This document shows, one piece after another, positions 52,515 to 61,706 of a stretch of DNA of 64,000 nucleotides (position 1 is its first letter; every line of letters begins with the position of its first letter). Position numbers and translations under genes: made by a program. The notes beneath the pieces were generated by a model. That model saw only the letters and a list, made by a program, of their open reading frames with translations, was not told the DNA's origin and searched no databases. The DNA comes from an uncultured Eggerthella sp. (GTDB lineage: Bacteria; Actinomycetota; Coriobacteriia; Coriobacteriales; Eggerthellaceae), in contig URBX01000007.1 in assembly GCA_900546175.1 (NCBI GenBank), forward strand, positions 20,097 to 84,096, given 5' to 3'.

Positions 52515-55133
52515 ATGATGCAGCAAAAACCAAAGAGTCAGAACATTATTCCAGTGGTATTTACTTTGGTTGTTGTGCTCTTTCTTGTCCTGGGCGTCTT
52601 TTTTATTCAAAACTTCTTGATGCAAGAAACTCTCAAAGAGCGCTCCAATCAGCTCAAGGAAATGGTTGTTCAGGTTAAGGCTAATCTTGAGCAGGGTCTT
52701 TCTATGTATTGGTATGAGGTTGAAGCCTTATCGAATTCTATTGAAGAAGACGAATTCGGGGATAAAGAAGACATTGTTTCGGGAATTGCTGAGCTTGAAC
52801 GACACTTCAACACGCAAGAGTTTGGATCAAGAATTGTTCTCATTGATTCCCAGGGCTATCTTTATACAAGCGAAAAAGAAGCAGGAATTTGGAACGATGT
52901 TGGCAAGCTTTCGGATGGAGCCGAACGGCACATTTTTGTGACGAACTCCAGCTCTATTAAGGGCACGTATCTTGCATTTGTCCAAAAGCTCAATACTCCT
53001 CGTCCTATTGAAGCTTCAGGAAGAACTATCACTTATGTAGCGCTTTTGAAAGATATTGTTACCTTGAAGGATTACTACAGCACTGAATCTTTTGAAGGTA
53101 AAGCAGCTACTTACATTATTAGGCCTGATGGCATAGTTGCGTATCATGACGCAGAAGAAGACATTCTCGATGCGAGAAATATTTATAAAGCTTTAAATAA
53201 TGCAACTTATGTTCAAGGCGGAAGCTTTGAAGGGGTAAAAGAGCAGCTTGACAATGAAGGCGTTGCTGTTGCTGACGTAATGATTAATGACGTTGAATAT
53301 TTCTATGCGCTTACAAGAATTGATACTTTTGACACTACGCTTATGCTTCTTATTCCTGCAGAATATGTTGCGGTTAATACTATGAATATGGTAAACAGCA
53401 CCATCATCTTGTTAGTAGTATGCTTTACCGTTTTCGCGTTGTTGGTAATTCTTGCAGCAGGAAGCTTGTTGCGCGCCCAGAACAATAAACGCCAAGTTGA
53501 GATTGAACAAAAAACAAATAAAGAACTGCAACGATTAAAAGAAACTGCTGAAAATGCTCTACTGGTAGCTGATGCTGCTAATAGGTCTAAGAGCATGTTC
53601 CTCTCTAACATGAGTCATGATATTCGAACTCCTATGAATGCCGTTATTGGTTATGCAACTATTGCTTCAGAAAATGCTAACGACGAAGCAAAGGTTAAAG
53701 ATTACTTATCTAAGATTTTATCTTCAAGCAATCATCTGCTCTCTTTGATTAATGACATCTTAGATATGAGTCGCATTGAAAGCGGAAAGATTCGCTTGGA
53801 AGAAACAGAAGTAAACTTATCGGATGTTTTGCACGATATTAGAACCATCATTTCTACTCAGGTTCACGCAAAGCAGCTTGATCTGTTTATGGATGTGTTA
53901 GATGTAGTTGATGAAGATGTTTACTGCGACAAGATGCGCCTTAACCAGGTATTGCTCAATCTGGTTTCTAACGCCGTGAAATTCACCCCTCCAGGAGGAC
54001 AGGTTTCAGTACGTGTTGCTCAGCTCAATAACGCACCTGCAGGTAAGGGCCTTTACGAAATCCGCGTAAAAGACACCGGTATTGGCATGAGCCCTGAGTT
54101 TGCCGAGCATATTTTTGAGCCATTTGAGCGCGAGCATACCTCTACGGTAAGTCGTACTCAGGGTACTGGCCTTGGCATGGCTATTGCTAAAAACATCATT
54201 GATATGATGGGAGGCACTATTGAACTTACCACCGAACAAGGCAGAGGAACCGAGTTTGTCATTACCTTAATGTTTAGGCTCCAAAAAGAGCGCCGCAGCA
54301 TTGAACAAATCAAAGAGCTTGAGGGCTTGAAGGCCTTAGTTGTTGATGACGACTTCGATACCTGTGACAGCGTTTCAAAGATGCTTACCAAGGTTGGCAT
54401 GAGATCTGAGTGGACGTTGTCAGGTAAGGAAGCAGTGCTTCGCTCAAAGCATGCTTTCGAGATGAATGATGCGTTTGGCGTTTATATCATTGACTGGAAA
54501 CTTCCTGATATGAATGGTATTGAAGTAACACGACAGGTGCGTCATGTTATTGGGGATGAAATTCCTATCATTATCTTGACTGCGTATGACTGGGCTGAAA
54601 TTGAGGCCGAGGCAAAGGAAGCGGGTGTTACCGCATTCTGCTCTAAGCCTATGTTCATGTCTGATTTGCGTGACTCTTTGCTTTTGGCATTGGGATATCA
54701 AGAAGAGGAAAAAAAGGTTCTTCTTGAGGCAGAAGACAACGAGCAATTTAAGGGTAAGACCATCCTTATTGTTGAAGACAATGAACTTAATCGTGAAATT
54801 GCTACGGAGCTTTTGCAGTTCTACGGTTTTGTTATTGAAACTGCCGAAAACGGACAAATTGCTCTGGATAAAGTTAAAAACGCGCCTGCAAATACGTATG
54901 ATTTGGTGCTGATGGATATTCAGATGCCTATCATGGATGGCCATGAAGCAACACGCCAAATCAGAGCATTGGATGATCCAGCAAAGGCAAACATGCCTAT
55001 TGTTGCTATGACCGCAAACGCATTTGACGAAGATAAGAAGAAGGCAAAAGAAGCGGGCATGGACGATCACATTTCTAAGCCAATTGACACTAATGAGCTT
55101 ATTGAGATCATTTCAAATTTAATTAAGAAATAA
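52515..55133 (+). CDS. hybrid histidine kinase with external sensor domain and two receiver domains
   Basis: The 872-residue protein has a membrane helix at 12-35, an external Cache/PDC-like domain (about 40-290, with IVLIDSQGYLYTSE and YIIRPDGIVAYHD), a second helix (about 298-320), a coiled linker, HisKA with NMSHDIRTPMNAVIG (His near 368), HATPase with NLVSNAVKFTPPGG, DTGIGMS and GTGLGMAIAKN, a receiver (about 605-725, IIDWKLPDMNG) and a second receiver (about 745-870, LVLMDIQMPIMDG). There is no DNA-binding part, so output goes to another protein. It is paired with the lipoprotein encoded upstream, a possible sensor partner. Confidence 0.92.
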   Translation: MMQQKPKSQNIIPVVFTLVVVLFLVLGVFFIQNFLMQETLKERSNQLKEMVVQVKANLEQGLSMYWYEVEALSNSIEEDEFGDKEDIVSGIAELERHFNTQEFGSRIVLIDSQGYLYTSEKEAGIWNDVGKLSDGAERHIFVTNSSSIKGTYLAFVQKLNTPRPIEASGRTITYVALLKDIVTLKDYYSTESFEGKAATYIIRPDGIVAYHDAEEDILDARNIYKALNNATYVQGGSFEGVKEQLDNEGVAVADVMINDVEYFYALTRIDTFDTTLMLLIPAEYVAVNTMNMVNSTIILLVVCFTVFALLVILAAGSLLRAQNNKRQVEIEQKTNKELQRLKETAENALLVADAANRSKSMFLSNMSHDIRTPMNAVIGYATIASENANDEAKVKDYLSKILSSSNHLLSLINDILDMSRIESGKIRLEETEVNLSDVLHDIRTIISTQVHAKQLDLFMDVLDVVDEDVYCDKMRLNQVLLNLVSNAVKFTPPGGQVSVRVAQLNNAPAGKGLYEIRVKDTGIGMSPEFAEHIFEPFEREHTSTVSRTQGTGLGMAIAKNIIDMMGGTIELTTEQGRGTEFVITLMFRLQKERRSIEQIKELEGLKALVVDDDFDTCDSVSKMLTKVGMRSEWTLSGKEAVLRSKHAFEMNDAFGVYIIDWKLPDMNGIEVTRQVRHVIGDEIPIIILTAYDWAEIEAEAKEAGVTAFCSKPMFMSDLRDSLLLALGYQEEEKKVLLEAEDNEQFKGKTILIVEDNELNREIATELLQFYGFVIETAENGQIALDKVKNAPANTYDLVLMDIQMPIMDGHEATRQIRALDDPAKANMPIVAMTANAFDEDKKKAKEAGMDDHISKPIDTNELIEIISNLIKK

Positions 55134-55180
55134 AGGGTCCTGCAAAGCTTCGAAACTTTTAAAAAAATGCAATTTGGGAC

Positions 55181-55208
55181 TTGCGCGAAGAAAAAATCTT
55201 GGTATACT
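55181..55208 (+). promoter_or_regulatory. promoter of the initiator tRNA gene
   Basis: TTGCGC (55181-55186), a 16-bp spacer and TATACT (55203-55208), 28 bp before the mature tRNA end. Confidence 0.6.
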
Positions 55209-55236
55209 ATTTTCTTGCGTTAGACGCATTACATAT

Positions 55237-55314
55237 TGCGGGGTGGAGCAGCCTGGTCAGCTCGTCGGGCTCATAACCCGAAGGTCGGTGGTTCAAATCC
55301 GCCCCCCGCGACCA
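55237..55314 (+). tRNA. initiator tRNA-Met (CAT)
   Basis: The 78-nt gene has the encoded CCA. Stems: acceptor TGCGGGG/CCCCGCG, D-arm GAGC/GCTC, anticodon arm TCGGG-CTCATAA-CCCGA and T-arm GGTGG-TTCAAAT-CCGCC. The three consecutive G-C pairs in the anticodon stem mark the initiator tRNA. The first acceptor pair is T1-G72 where E. coli has the C1-A72 mismatch; it still lacks a Watson-Crick pair, which formyltransferase needs. The gene stands at the left border of the restriction-modification island. Confidence 0.96.
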
Positions 55315-55323
55315 AGATTTTCC

Positions 55324-55380
55324 CAGTCACCTTTTGGTGGCTGTTTCTTATTAAAGCCCCAGGTCAAATGGGGTTTTCTT
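55324..55380 (+). terminator. tandem intrinsic terminators after the tRNA gene
   Basis: CAGTCACC-TTTT-GGTGGCTG (55324-55343), then TTTCTT. A second stem AAAGCCCC (55353-55360) / GGGGTTTT (55370-55377) is followed by CTTATTTTT. Confidence 0.85.
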
Positions 55381-55618
55381 ATTTTTAGTAAGAATTTCTA
55401 GTTTTCTCTATTTTGCAAAATGTTAGGTTTTTGCAGCATGTGCTGTACGTTGGTTTTACAGGAATCGTACAGGAATGACTTTTTGTTGCAGGAAATTATT
55501 GAACTCCAAAGCTGTATTTTGATGTTTTTTATCTTTTTGGTTTGTTTTTTGATAGAAGCTTCTTTAATGACGGCCGTGACGCATATGACGCTACCTATTG
55601 CCTAAGCAAGTATCGTCA

Positions 55619-55794
55619 TTAGTGTTTATGCTTCTTTTTCATTTCTGCGCGAATTAGGTTTTTAATGTATTGGGCCATGTATTTTTGGCTTTCAAGAAAC
55701 TCAAGTTCGTCAATTTCGTTTGGACCAAAACGTACAATAACCTGTTGAGGTTTGATTTTGAGTTGATTAAGTCTCTCTTGTATTTAATCGACAT
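55619..55794 (-). pseudogene. frameshifted small gene, about 58 codons
   Basis: On the minus strand a coding-like end reads KPQQVIVRFGPNEIDELEFL, then ESQKYMAQYIKNLIRAEMKK and a TAA at 55619. This matches the small YIkxLIR proteins found in mobile elements of Gram-positives. The frame closes with a stop just upstream and has no start, while an ATG in another frame (MSIKYKRDLIN at 55794) has the expected beginning. The distance is 176 nt, two bases over a codon multiple, so one base was lost or two gained within about 55760-55775. The flanks 55381-55618 show no other gene. Confidence 0.55.
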
Positions 55795-55803
55795 AGAGAG
55801 TGA

Positions 55804-58800
55804 ATGATAAAATCGAACAAGATGGTCAATGGAACTATTGGGGGACTAGTCGTGTCGGCAAAAAATCAAAGTTTTACCTATTCTTTTATTAATGAAGATT
55901 TTTACGAGCAGGCTTTAATTAACTACTTCGTTGATAATCTTGACTACGCGCATCTGTATGGACCGGACTTTCCTAGGTCTAGCGCTGATTATCGTGATGT
56001 ATTTCTTCCTGGCGTTGTTCAAGACTGTCTACGCCGAATTAACCCAAAGCTTCCTTATCAAGCAATTGAAGAAGCCGTTCTTAAGATTTCTAATGTTGAA
56101 GGCGGTACTCTCGAGCAGAAAAATGAAGCATTTCACAACTATTTACAGTCCGGTGTTGAAGTTAGATTTTTTGACGGTAAAGAAGAACGAAACGACATCG
56201 TTTATCTTTTAGATTTCGACAATCCCCTTAACAATGAATTTCACATTGTGAATCAATGGACCTTTGTTGAATATTCTGAGAAGCGTCCTGATTTAATTGC
56301 ATACGTAAATGGCATGCCGCTTGTATTGTTTGAGCTTAAGAGTCCTTCACGCGAGGAAGTGGATGCTTCTGATGCTTATCTTCAGCTCAGACAGTATATG
56401 CAACATATTCCTTCTATGTTTATTCCGAATGTCTTTTGTGTAATGAGCGATATGGCTATTACCAAGGTGGGCACCATTACTGCAAACGAGGATAGATATT
56501 CTTCTTGGAAAACAGCTGACGGTGACTATTCGAATACTCAGGCTGCCACTTGGAAGACTCAGCTTGATGGAATGATGACTAAAGAACGCCTTTTAGACAT
56601 CATTAAAAACTTTGTTTGTTTTGACGCAAATTCCGAGCGAACCATAAAGATTCTTTCTGGCTATCATCAATACTTTGGTGTTAAGAAGGCTATTGCTAAA
56701 GCTAAAGAAGCTGTCGGAAACCACGGCAAAATTGGCGTATTTTGGCATACCCAGGGTAGTGGCAAATCTCTATCAATGGTGTTTTTTACTCACTTACTTC
56801 AGGAAGCTTTGGAAAGCCCAACTGTTGTAGTAATTACTGACCGAAATGACTTAGATGATCAGTTGTTTGGACAGTTTAGTAGGTGTTCCGAATTCTTACG
56901 TCAGAAGCCTGTGCAGGCATCTAGTAGGCAAGACCTTAAAGACAAGCTCATTGGTAGAGAAGCAAACGGAATTATCTTTACCACTATGCAGAAGTTCATG
57001 GATGGAGACGAGCCGCTGTGCGATCGTGAGAATGTTGTTGTAATGGTAGATGAGGCTCATCGTGGTCAGTATGGCTTAACTGAGAAAATGGATGAGCATG
57101 GCAATATTTCCATTGGTGCAGCTCGCATTGTCCGTAAAGCGCTTCCTAACGCATCCTACATTGGATTTACCGGCACACCTATTTCTACCGAAGATAAGAA
57201 CACGCGCGAAATCTTTGGTGATTACATCGACGTTTATGACATGACTCAGTCTGTTGAAGACGAGTCAACTAAGCCTGTTTATTACGAGAGCCGTGTAGTT
57301 GCGCTCCATTTGGATCCAAATACTTTGGAGCAGTTGGACGGTTTATATAGTGAGTTTGCACGCGAAGCAGATGAAGCCAGTGTAAGGAAATCTAAGCGTG
57401 ACCTTGGTGGCTTGGATGCTATCTTTGGTACTCCTGAAACGATTGACGCATTGTGCCAGGATATTGTTACCCATTATGAAACTAATCGAGAAGACGTTCT
57501 TGCTGGCAAGGCTTTGATTGTTGCTTACTCGCGCCCTGTAGCAATGAAGATTTACTACAGACTTATGGAGCTCAGACCAGAATGGAAAGAGAAGGTTGGC
57601 GTTGTAATGACAATGTCGAACCAGGATCCAGAAGAATGGTTTGAGGTATGTGGTGGTGCAACCCATAAAAAAGAAATGGAACGCAAGTTTAAGAAGGATG
57701 ACGATCCGTTAAAGATTGCCATCGTTGTTGATATGTGGCTCACGGGTTTTGATGTTCCTAGCCTTTCTACTATGTATGTATTTAAGCCTATGAAGGGTCA
57801 CAACCTTATGCAGGCTATTGCTCGCGTAAACCGTGTTTGCAAGGGTAAAGAAGGTGGCTTGGTTGTTGACTACATTGGCATTGCTCGTGCTTTAAAGCAG
57901 GCAATGAAGGACTATACCCAGCGCGACCAATCCAAATACGGAGACATGAACATTGCGGCTACTGCTTATCCAAAGTTCTTGGAGAAATTAGATGTCTGCC
58001 GTGATTTGATGTATGGCTATGACTACCAAAAGCTAATTTTCACTGATAAGAAATATGAGCTCGCAACAGCTATTGCTGAAGGTACTGACTGGTTGCTTGA
58101 TAAAAATCATTCAGAAGACATGGAAGACTTTATTAAACAATGTCAGCTTATGAATCAGGCTCTTTCTTTGTGCAAGAGTTTGGTAAGCGAAAAAGACCAA
58201 CATGAGGCGGCATACTTAAGCGTTTTGCGTGTACAGGTGCTCCGAATCACTGGTAGAAGTGGTTCTGGTGGCGGAGGTATGACTTACGCTGAGTTTAATA
58301 AGCGAGTGACAGCAATTCTTGAGCAAACTGTTCACGCTGATGGCGTTATTGACTTGTTCGAAAAGGATAAGGTGGAGATTTCTCTCTTTGATGAATCTTT
58401 CTTAAAAGAGATTGCAAGTATGAAAGAGAAGAATATTGCTGTTGAGAGCCTGAAACGTCTTATTAAAGAAAAGGTAAAGGAATACAAGCGAACAAGTGTT
58501 GTAAAGGCTACTAAGTTTAGTGATCAACTTCAGGGCACTATTAATGCCTACATAAACGGCATGCTTTCTAACGCTCAAGTTATCGAAGAGCTTATGGATA
58601 TGGCTCGTGAGATGATGAAGGATCGTTCCGAGGCAGAAAAGCTTGGTTTAAACACCGAAGAAATGGCGTTCTACGATGCTATTACCAAGCCACAAGCCGT
58701 GAAGGATTTTTACGATAATGATCAGCTTGTAGCTATTACTCGCGAATTAACTGAAGCAATGCGTAAGAGCTCTACCATTGACTGGCAACGTAAGGAAAGC

Positions 58801-58932
58801 GCACGCGCTGGTATGAGACGTACAATTAAGCGTTTGCTTCGTAAATATAAATACCCACCAGAGGGTGCTGATGAGGCAATGGAAACCGTAATGTCTCAGT
58901 GTGAACTTTGGGCTGATAATCAGGTTTATTAA
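55804..58932 (+). CDS. hsdR: type I restriction enzyme, subunit R
   Basis: The 1042-residue motor and nuclease subunit has an N-terminal nuclease domain RPDLIAYVNGMPLVLFELKS near residue 160-180 (D...ExK), Walker A HTQGSGKSLSM near 315, DEAH box VMVDEAHRGQYG near 413, motif III GFTGTP near 460, and motif VI AIARVNRVCKGKEGG near 670, followed by the helical C-terminal part. It begins the hsdRMS operon; hsdM starts 11 bp after its stop. The ATG at 55804 follows AGAGAG; an ATG six codons on is a less likely alternative. Confidence 0.95.
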   Translation: MIKSNKMVNGTIGGLVVSAKNQSFTYSFINEDFYEQALINYFVDNLDYAHLYGPDFPRSSADYRDVFLPGVVQDCLRRINPKLPYQAIEEAVLKISNVEGGTLEQKNEAFHNYLQSGVEVRFFDGKEERNDIVYLLDFDNPLNNEFHIVNQWTFVEYSEKRPDLIAYVNGMPLVLFELKSPSREEVDASDAYLQLRQYMQHIPSMFIPNVFCVMSDMAITKVGTITANEDRYSSWKTADGDYSNTQAATWKTQLDGMMTKERLLDIIKNFVCFDANSERTIKILSGYHQYFGVKKAIAKAKEAVGNHGKIGVFWHTQGSGKSLSMVFFTHLLQEALESPTVVVITDRNDLDDQLFGQFSRCSEFLRQKPVQASSRQDLKDKLIGREANGIIFTTMQKFMDGDEPLCDRENVVVMVDEAHRGQYGLTEKMDEHGNISIGAARIVRKALPNASYIGFTGTPISTEDKNTREIFGDYIDVYDMTQSVEDESTKPVYYESRVVALHLDPNTLEQLDGLYSEFAREADEASVRKSKRDLGGLDAIFGTPETIDALCQDIVTHYETNREDVLAGKALIVAYSRPVAMKIYYRLMELRPEWKEKVGVVMTMSNQDPEEWFEVCGGATHKKEMERKFKKDDDPLKIAIVVDMWLTGFDVPSLSTMYVFKPMKGHNLMQAIARVNRVCKGKEGGLVVDYIGIARALKQAMKDYTQRDQSKYGDMNIAATAYPKFLEKLDVCRDLMYGYDYQKLIFTDKKYELATAIAEGTDWLLDKNHSEDMEDFIKQCQLMNQALSLCKSLVSEKDQHEAAYLSVLRVQVLRITGRSGSGGGGMTYAEFNKRVTAILEQTVHADGVIDLFEKDKVEISLFDESFLKEIASMKEKNIAVESLKRLIKEKVKEYKRTSVVKATKFSDQLQGTINAYINGMLSNAQVIEELMDMAREMMKDRSEAEKLGLNTEEMAFYDAITKPQAVKDFYDNDQLVAITRELTEAMRKSSTIDWQRKESARAGMRRTIKRLLRKYKYPPEGADEAMETVMSQCELWADNQVY

Positions 58933-58942
58933 GGAATAAGGT

Positions 58943-60451
58943 ATGGCAAAGAAAACTGACAATACTGCAGAAATTGGATTTGAACAGCAGATTTGGAAAG
59001 CTGCTGACAAGCTTCGCGGAAATATTGATGCTTCGGAATATAAGAACGTTGTATTAGGTCTCATTTTCTTGAAGTACATTTCAGATAAGTTTGATGCTCG
59101 ATATCAGGAGCTCCTTGATGAAGGGTATGGCGACGAAGAAGATCGTGACGAGTATTTGGCGGAGAATATCTTCTTTGTTCCCGAAAACGCTCGCTGGAGC
59201 GTAATTGCTGCAGCTGCCCATACTCCTGAAAATGGTAAAACAATTGATGAAGCTATGCGTGCAATTGAAGCTGAAAACGATAAGTTAAAGAATATTTTGC
59301 CTAAAGACTTTGCTCGTCAGGAGTTGGACAAGATTAAGCTTGGCGAAGTAATTGACTTGTTTACCAATGTCCAAATGGCTGAAAAGGGCGACACAAGAGA
59401 TATTCTCGGTAGAACTTATGAGTATTGTCTTTCCCAGTTTGCCTCTCAAGAAGGAAAGAATGCAGGCGAATTCTATACTCCTGCATGTGTTGTAAAAACC
59501 CTTGTTGAGATTATTGAGCCATTCCATGGCCGTGTTTATGACCCTTGCTGTGGTTCTGGTGGCATGTTCGTTCAGTCTGCTGAATTCGTAAAGAATCACC
59601 AGGGCAATATTAATGATCTTTCTGTTTATGGTCAGGAAAGCAATCCAACCACCTGGAAAATGGCAACTATGAATCTTGCTATCCGCGGCATTGATGCGGA
59701 TTTGGGCAAGTTTAATGCGGATACATTCTTTAACGATATCCATAAAACTGAGCGTTTTGACTATATCTTGGCTAATCCTCCGTTCAATTTGAAGGATTGG
59801 GGCGGAGATAAGCTTAAGGAAGATCCACGTTGGGATTATGGAATTCCACCAGAGGGTAATGCAAACTTTGCTTGGGTTCAGCATATGGTTCATCATCTTG
59901 GACCAAATGGACGCATGGGTATGGTTTTAGCTAATGGCTCCTTGTCTTCCCAAACTGGTACCGAGGGTGATATTAGGAAGGCTTTAGTGGAAGCGGATCT
60001 TATTGAAGGTATTGTTGCTATGCCTGATAAGCTTTTCTACAGCACTGGTATTCCAGTTAGTCTCTGGATTATTTCCAAGAAAAAGAAGCAGCCTGGCAAG
60101 ACATTATTTGTTGATGCGCGTGAAATGGGAACTATGGTTTCCCGTAAGCTTCGTGAATTTACTGAAGAAGATATTAAAAAGGTTGCTAAATCATTCGATG
60201 ATTATCGTGATGGAACCCTTGAGGATGAGAAGGGTTTCTGTGCGGTTGTAGATACGGAAGGCATTGCTGCGCAGGACTTTATTCTTACTCCGGGCCGTTA
60301 TGTGGGTATTGCTGATATCGAAGATGATGGTGAACCATTTGAACAGAAAATGGAGCGCTTGACTTCTGACATTGCAAAGTGTTTCGAAGAATCTAATCGC
60401 TTGCAGGAGCAGATTAAGAAGAATCTGGAGGCGATTGGGTATGGGTTCTAG
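58943..60451 (+). CDS. hsdM: type I DNA methyltransferase, subunit M
   Basis: This 502-residue N6-adenine methyltransferase has an N-terminal helical domain (FEQQIWKAADKLRGNIDASEYKNVVLGLIFLKYISDKF, split here as residues 12-49), AGEFYTPACVVKTLVEI near 174, the SAM site VYDPCCGSGGMFVQS near 198, the catalytic motif NPPFNLKDW near 276 and a C-terminal part that docks HsdS. It methylates both strands together with HsdS. Its last 11 bases overlap hsdS. Confidence 0.96.
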   Translation: MAKKTDNTAEIGFEQQIWKAADKLRGNIDASEYKNVVLGLIFLKYISDKFDARYQELLDEGYGDEEDRDEYLAENIFFVPENARWSVIAAAAHTPENGKTIDEAMRAIEAENDKLKNILPKDFARQELDKIKLGEVIDLFTNVQMAEKGDTRDILGRTYEYCLSQFASQEGKNAGEFYTPACVVKTLVEIIEPFHGRVYDPCCGSGGMFVQSAEFVKNHQGNINDLSVYGQESNPTTWKMATMNLAIRGIDADLGKFNADTFFNDIHKTERFDYILANPPFNLKDWGGDKLKEDPRWDYGIPPEGNANFAWVQHMVHHLGPNGRMGMVLANGSLSSQTGTEGDIRKALVEADLIEGIVAMPDKLFYSTGIPVSLWIISKKKKQPGKTLFVDAREMGTMVSRKLREFTEEDIKKVAKSFDDYRDGTLEDEKGFCAVVDTEGIAAQDFILTPGRYVGIADIEDDGEPFEQKMERLTSDIAKCFEESNRLQEQIKKNLEAIGYGF

Positions 60452-61706
60452 AACTGTTTATTCGATAGGAGAGATTTGCTCTTTTAGTAAAGGAGCAAGC
60501 GTTCCGCGTGTGCGAATGTTTGAATCTGGTGATTTAAAGTATATTCATTACGGTGATTTGTATAAGGGATTTGATTTATATATTGATGCTGCAAATTCGC
60601 AGAAACCGATTCCTTTTATTTCGAAGGAAGAACGTGTTAAACCTGATCAATATATTGAGCAGGAAGACATTGTTTACGTATTAACTTCTGAAACAGTTGA
60701 AGATTTAGGCCATTCTTTTATGGTTCGAAATGTTGATGACTATAGAATTGTTGCTGGTACAGAAACGACAATAATGAGAGTTATCAGGAAAGACATAGTA
60801 CTTCCGGCATATCTTAACTACTTGCTTCATACTCAGCTTTTTAAAAAGCTTTTACGCCAGTATGTAACAGGTATGAAAGTTTTTCGAGTCCATCCTCGTG
60901 ATATTTCAAGAATAGAAATAGAACTTCCTTCTATTGATGAGCAGTGTAAAATTGTTTCCATTCTTGATGGTATATACGATAAAGAACAAATTAATAAACG
61001 GCTAAATGATTATTTAGCTGAGCTTCAACAGGTTCTGTATGCTGAGTGGACGAAAAATGGCATCGTCGTTACTGTTGGTGATGTGGCGGCTGTAGTTGAC
61101 TGTCTCCATTCGAAAAAACCTGAACGACAAAGCGAGGGTAGGCCCCTCATCCAGCTAAACAATATATTCGATGACGGCATTTTAAACATGCAGGACACAT
61201 TTTGGATTTCCGAAAATGATTATGAAAAATGGATTAGCCGTTGTGAGATTGAACCCGGGGATTGTGTAATCACGAATGTTGGCCGTATTGGCGCGGTTTC
61301 GCAGGCGCCTCGCGGCACGAAAGCTGCCATGGGAAGAAATATGACATGTATCAGGCCTTATCAATATCCAGCAACATTGATTACCGCACTTTGCTCAAAG
61401 GCTATGCGTTACGAAATAGAAAAAAGAACAGACTCAGGAACCATCATGAACGCCCTGAACGTTCGCAACATTCCAAAGCTCGAGTTGATGTTTGCTCCCG
61501 AATCGAAACGAGACGAAATAGAGAGCATACTGCGAACGATTCAAGATCAGCGCGAGGTTTTGCTCGAAGAGCGTAACCATCTTGCTAATCTCCGAGACGC
61601 CCTTCTGCCCAAGCTCATGTCTGGAGAGATTGACGTCTCGAAGGTAGACTTGACGCAGTTATTTGATCAAGCTGAAGGGGCATCTAGATTTGATGGAAAA
61701 CGGTAA
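60441..61706 (+). CDS. hsdS: type I specificity subunit S, expressed copy
   Basis: The 421-residue protein has two target-recognition domains. The first (about 1-160) starts YSIGEICSFSKGASVPRV and is followed by a conserved helix (QCKIVSILDGIYDKEQINKR, then LNDYLAELQQVLYAEW). The second (about 205-350) has GDVAAVVDCLHSKKP and is followed by a helix (EIESILRTIQDQREVLLEER). The start ATG at 60441 lies inside the end of hsdM with GGAG before it. The central helix carries the recombination site at 61001-61020, so the second half can be exchanged. The second half is visibly richer in G+C than the first, which suggests separate origins. Confidence 0.93.
   Translation: MGSRTVYSIGEICSFSKGASVPRVRMFESGDLKYIHYGDLYKGFDLYIDAANSQKPIPFISKEERVKPDQYIEQEDIVYVLTSETVEDLGHSFMVRNVDDYRIVAGTETTIMRVIRKDIVLPAYLNYLLHTQLFKKLLRQYVTGMKVFRVHPRDISRIEIELPSIDEQCKIVSILDGIYDKEQINKRLNDYLAELQQVLYAEWTKNGIVVTVGDVAAVVDCLHSKKPERQSEGRPLIQLNNIFDDGILNMQDTFWISENDYEKWISRCEIEPGDCVITNVGRIGAVSQAPRGTKAAMGRNMTCIRPYQYPATLITALCSKAMRYEIEKRTDSGTIMNALNVRNIPKLELMFAPESKRDEIESILRTIQDQREVLLEERNHLANLRDALLPKLMSGEIDVSKVDLTQLFDQAEGASRFDGKR
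61001..61020 (+). other. recombination site 1, inside hsdS
   Basis: GCTAAATGATTATTTAGCTG encodes LNDYLA in the central helix of HsdS. It is nearly symmetric (GCTAAAT-GATT-ATTTAGC), as tyrosine-recombinase core sites are. It occurs again, exactly and inverted, at site 2, and at 18/20 in direct orientation at site 3. Confidence 0.88.

Noticed and set aside
55420..55605. 61-codon + strand frame (start MLGFCSMCCTLVLQ) between the tRNA gene and hsdR
   Set aside because: No ribosome site, odd composition and no resemblance to a family; a coding-like segment exists on the other strand next to it.
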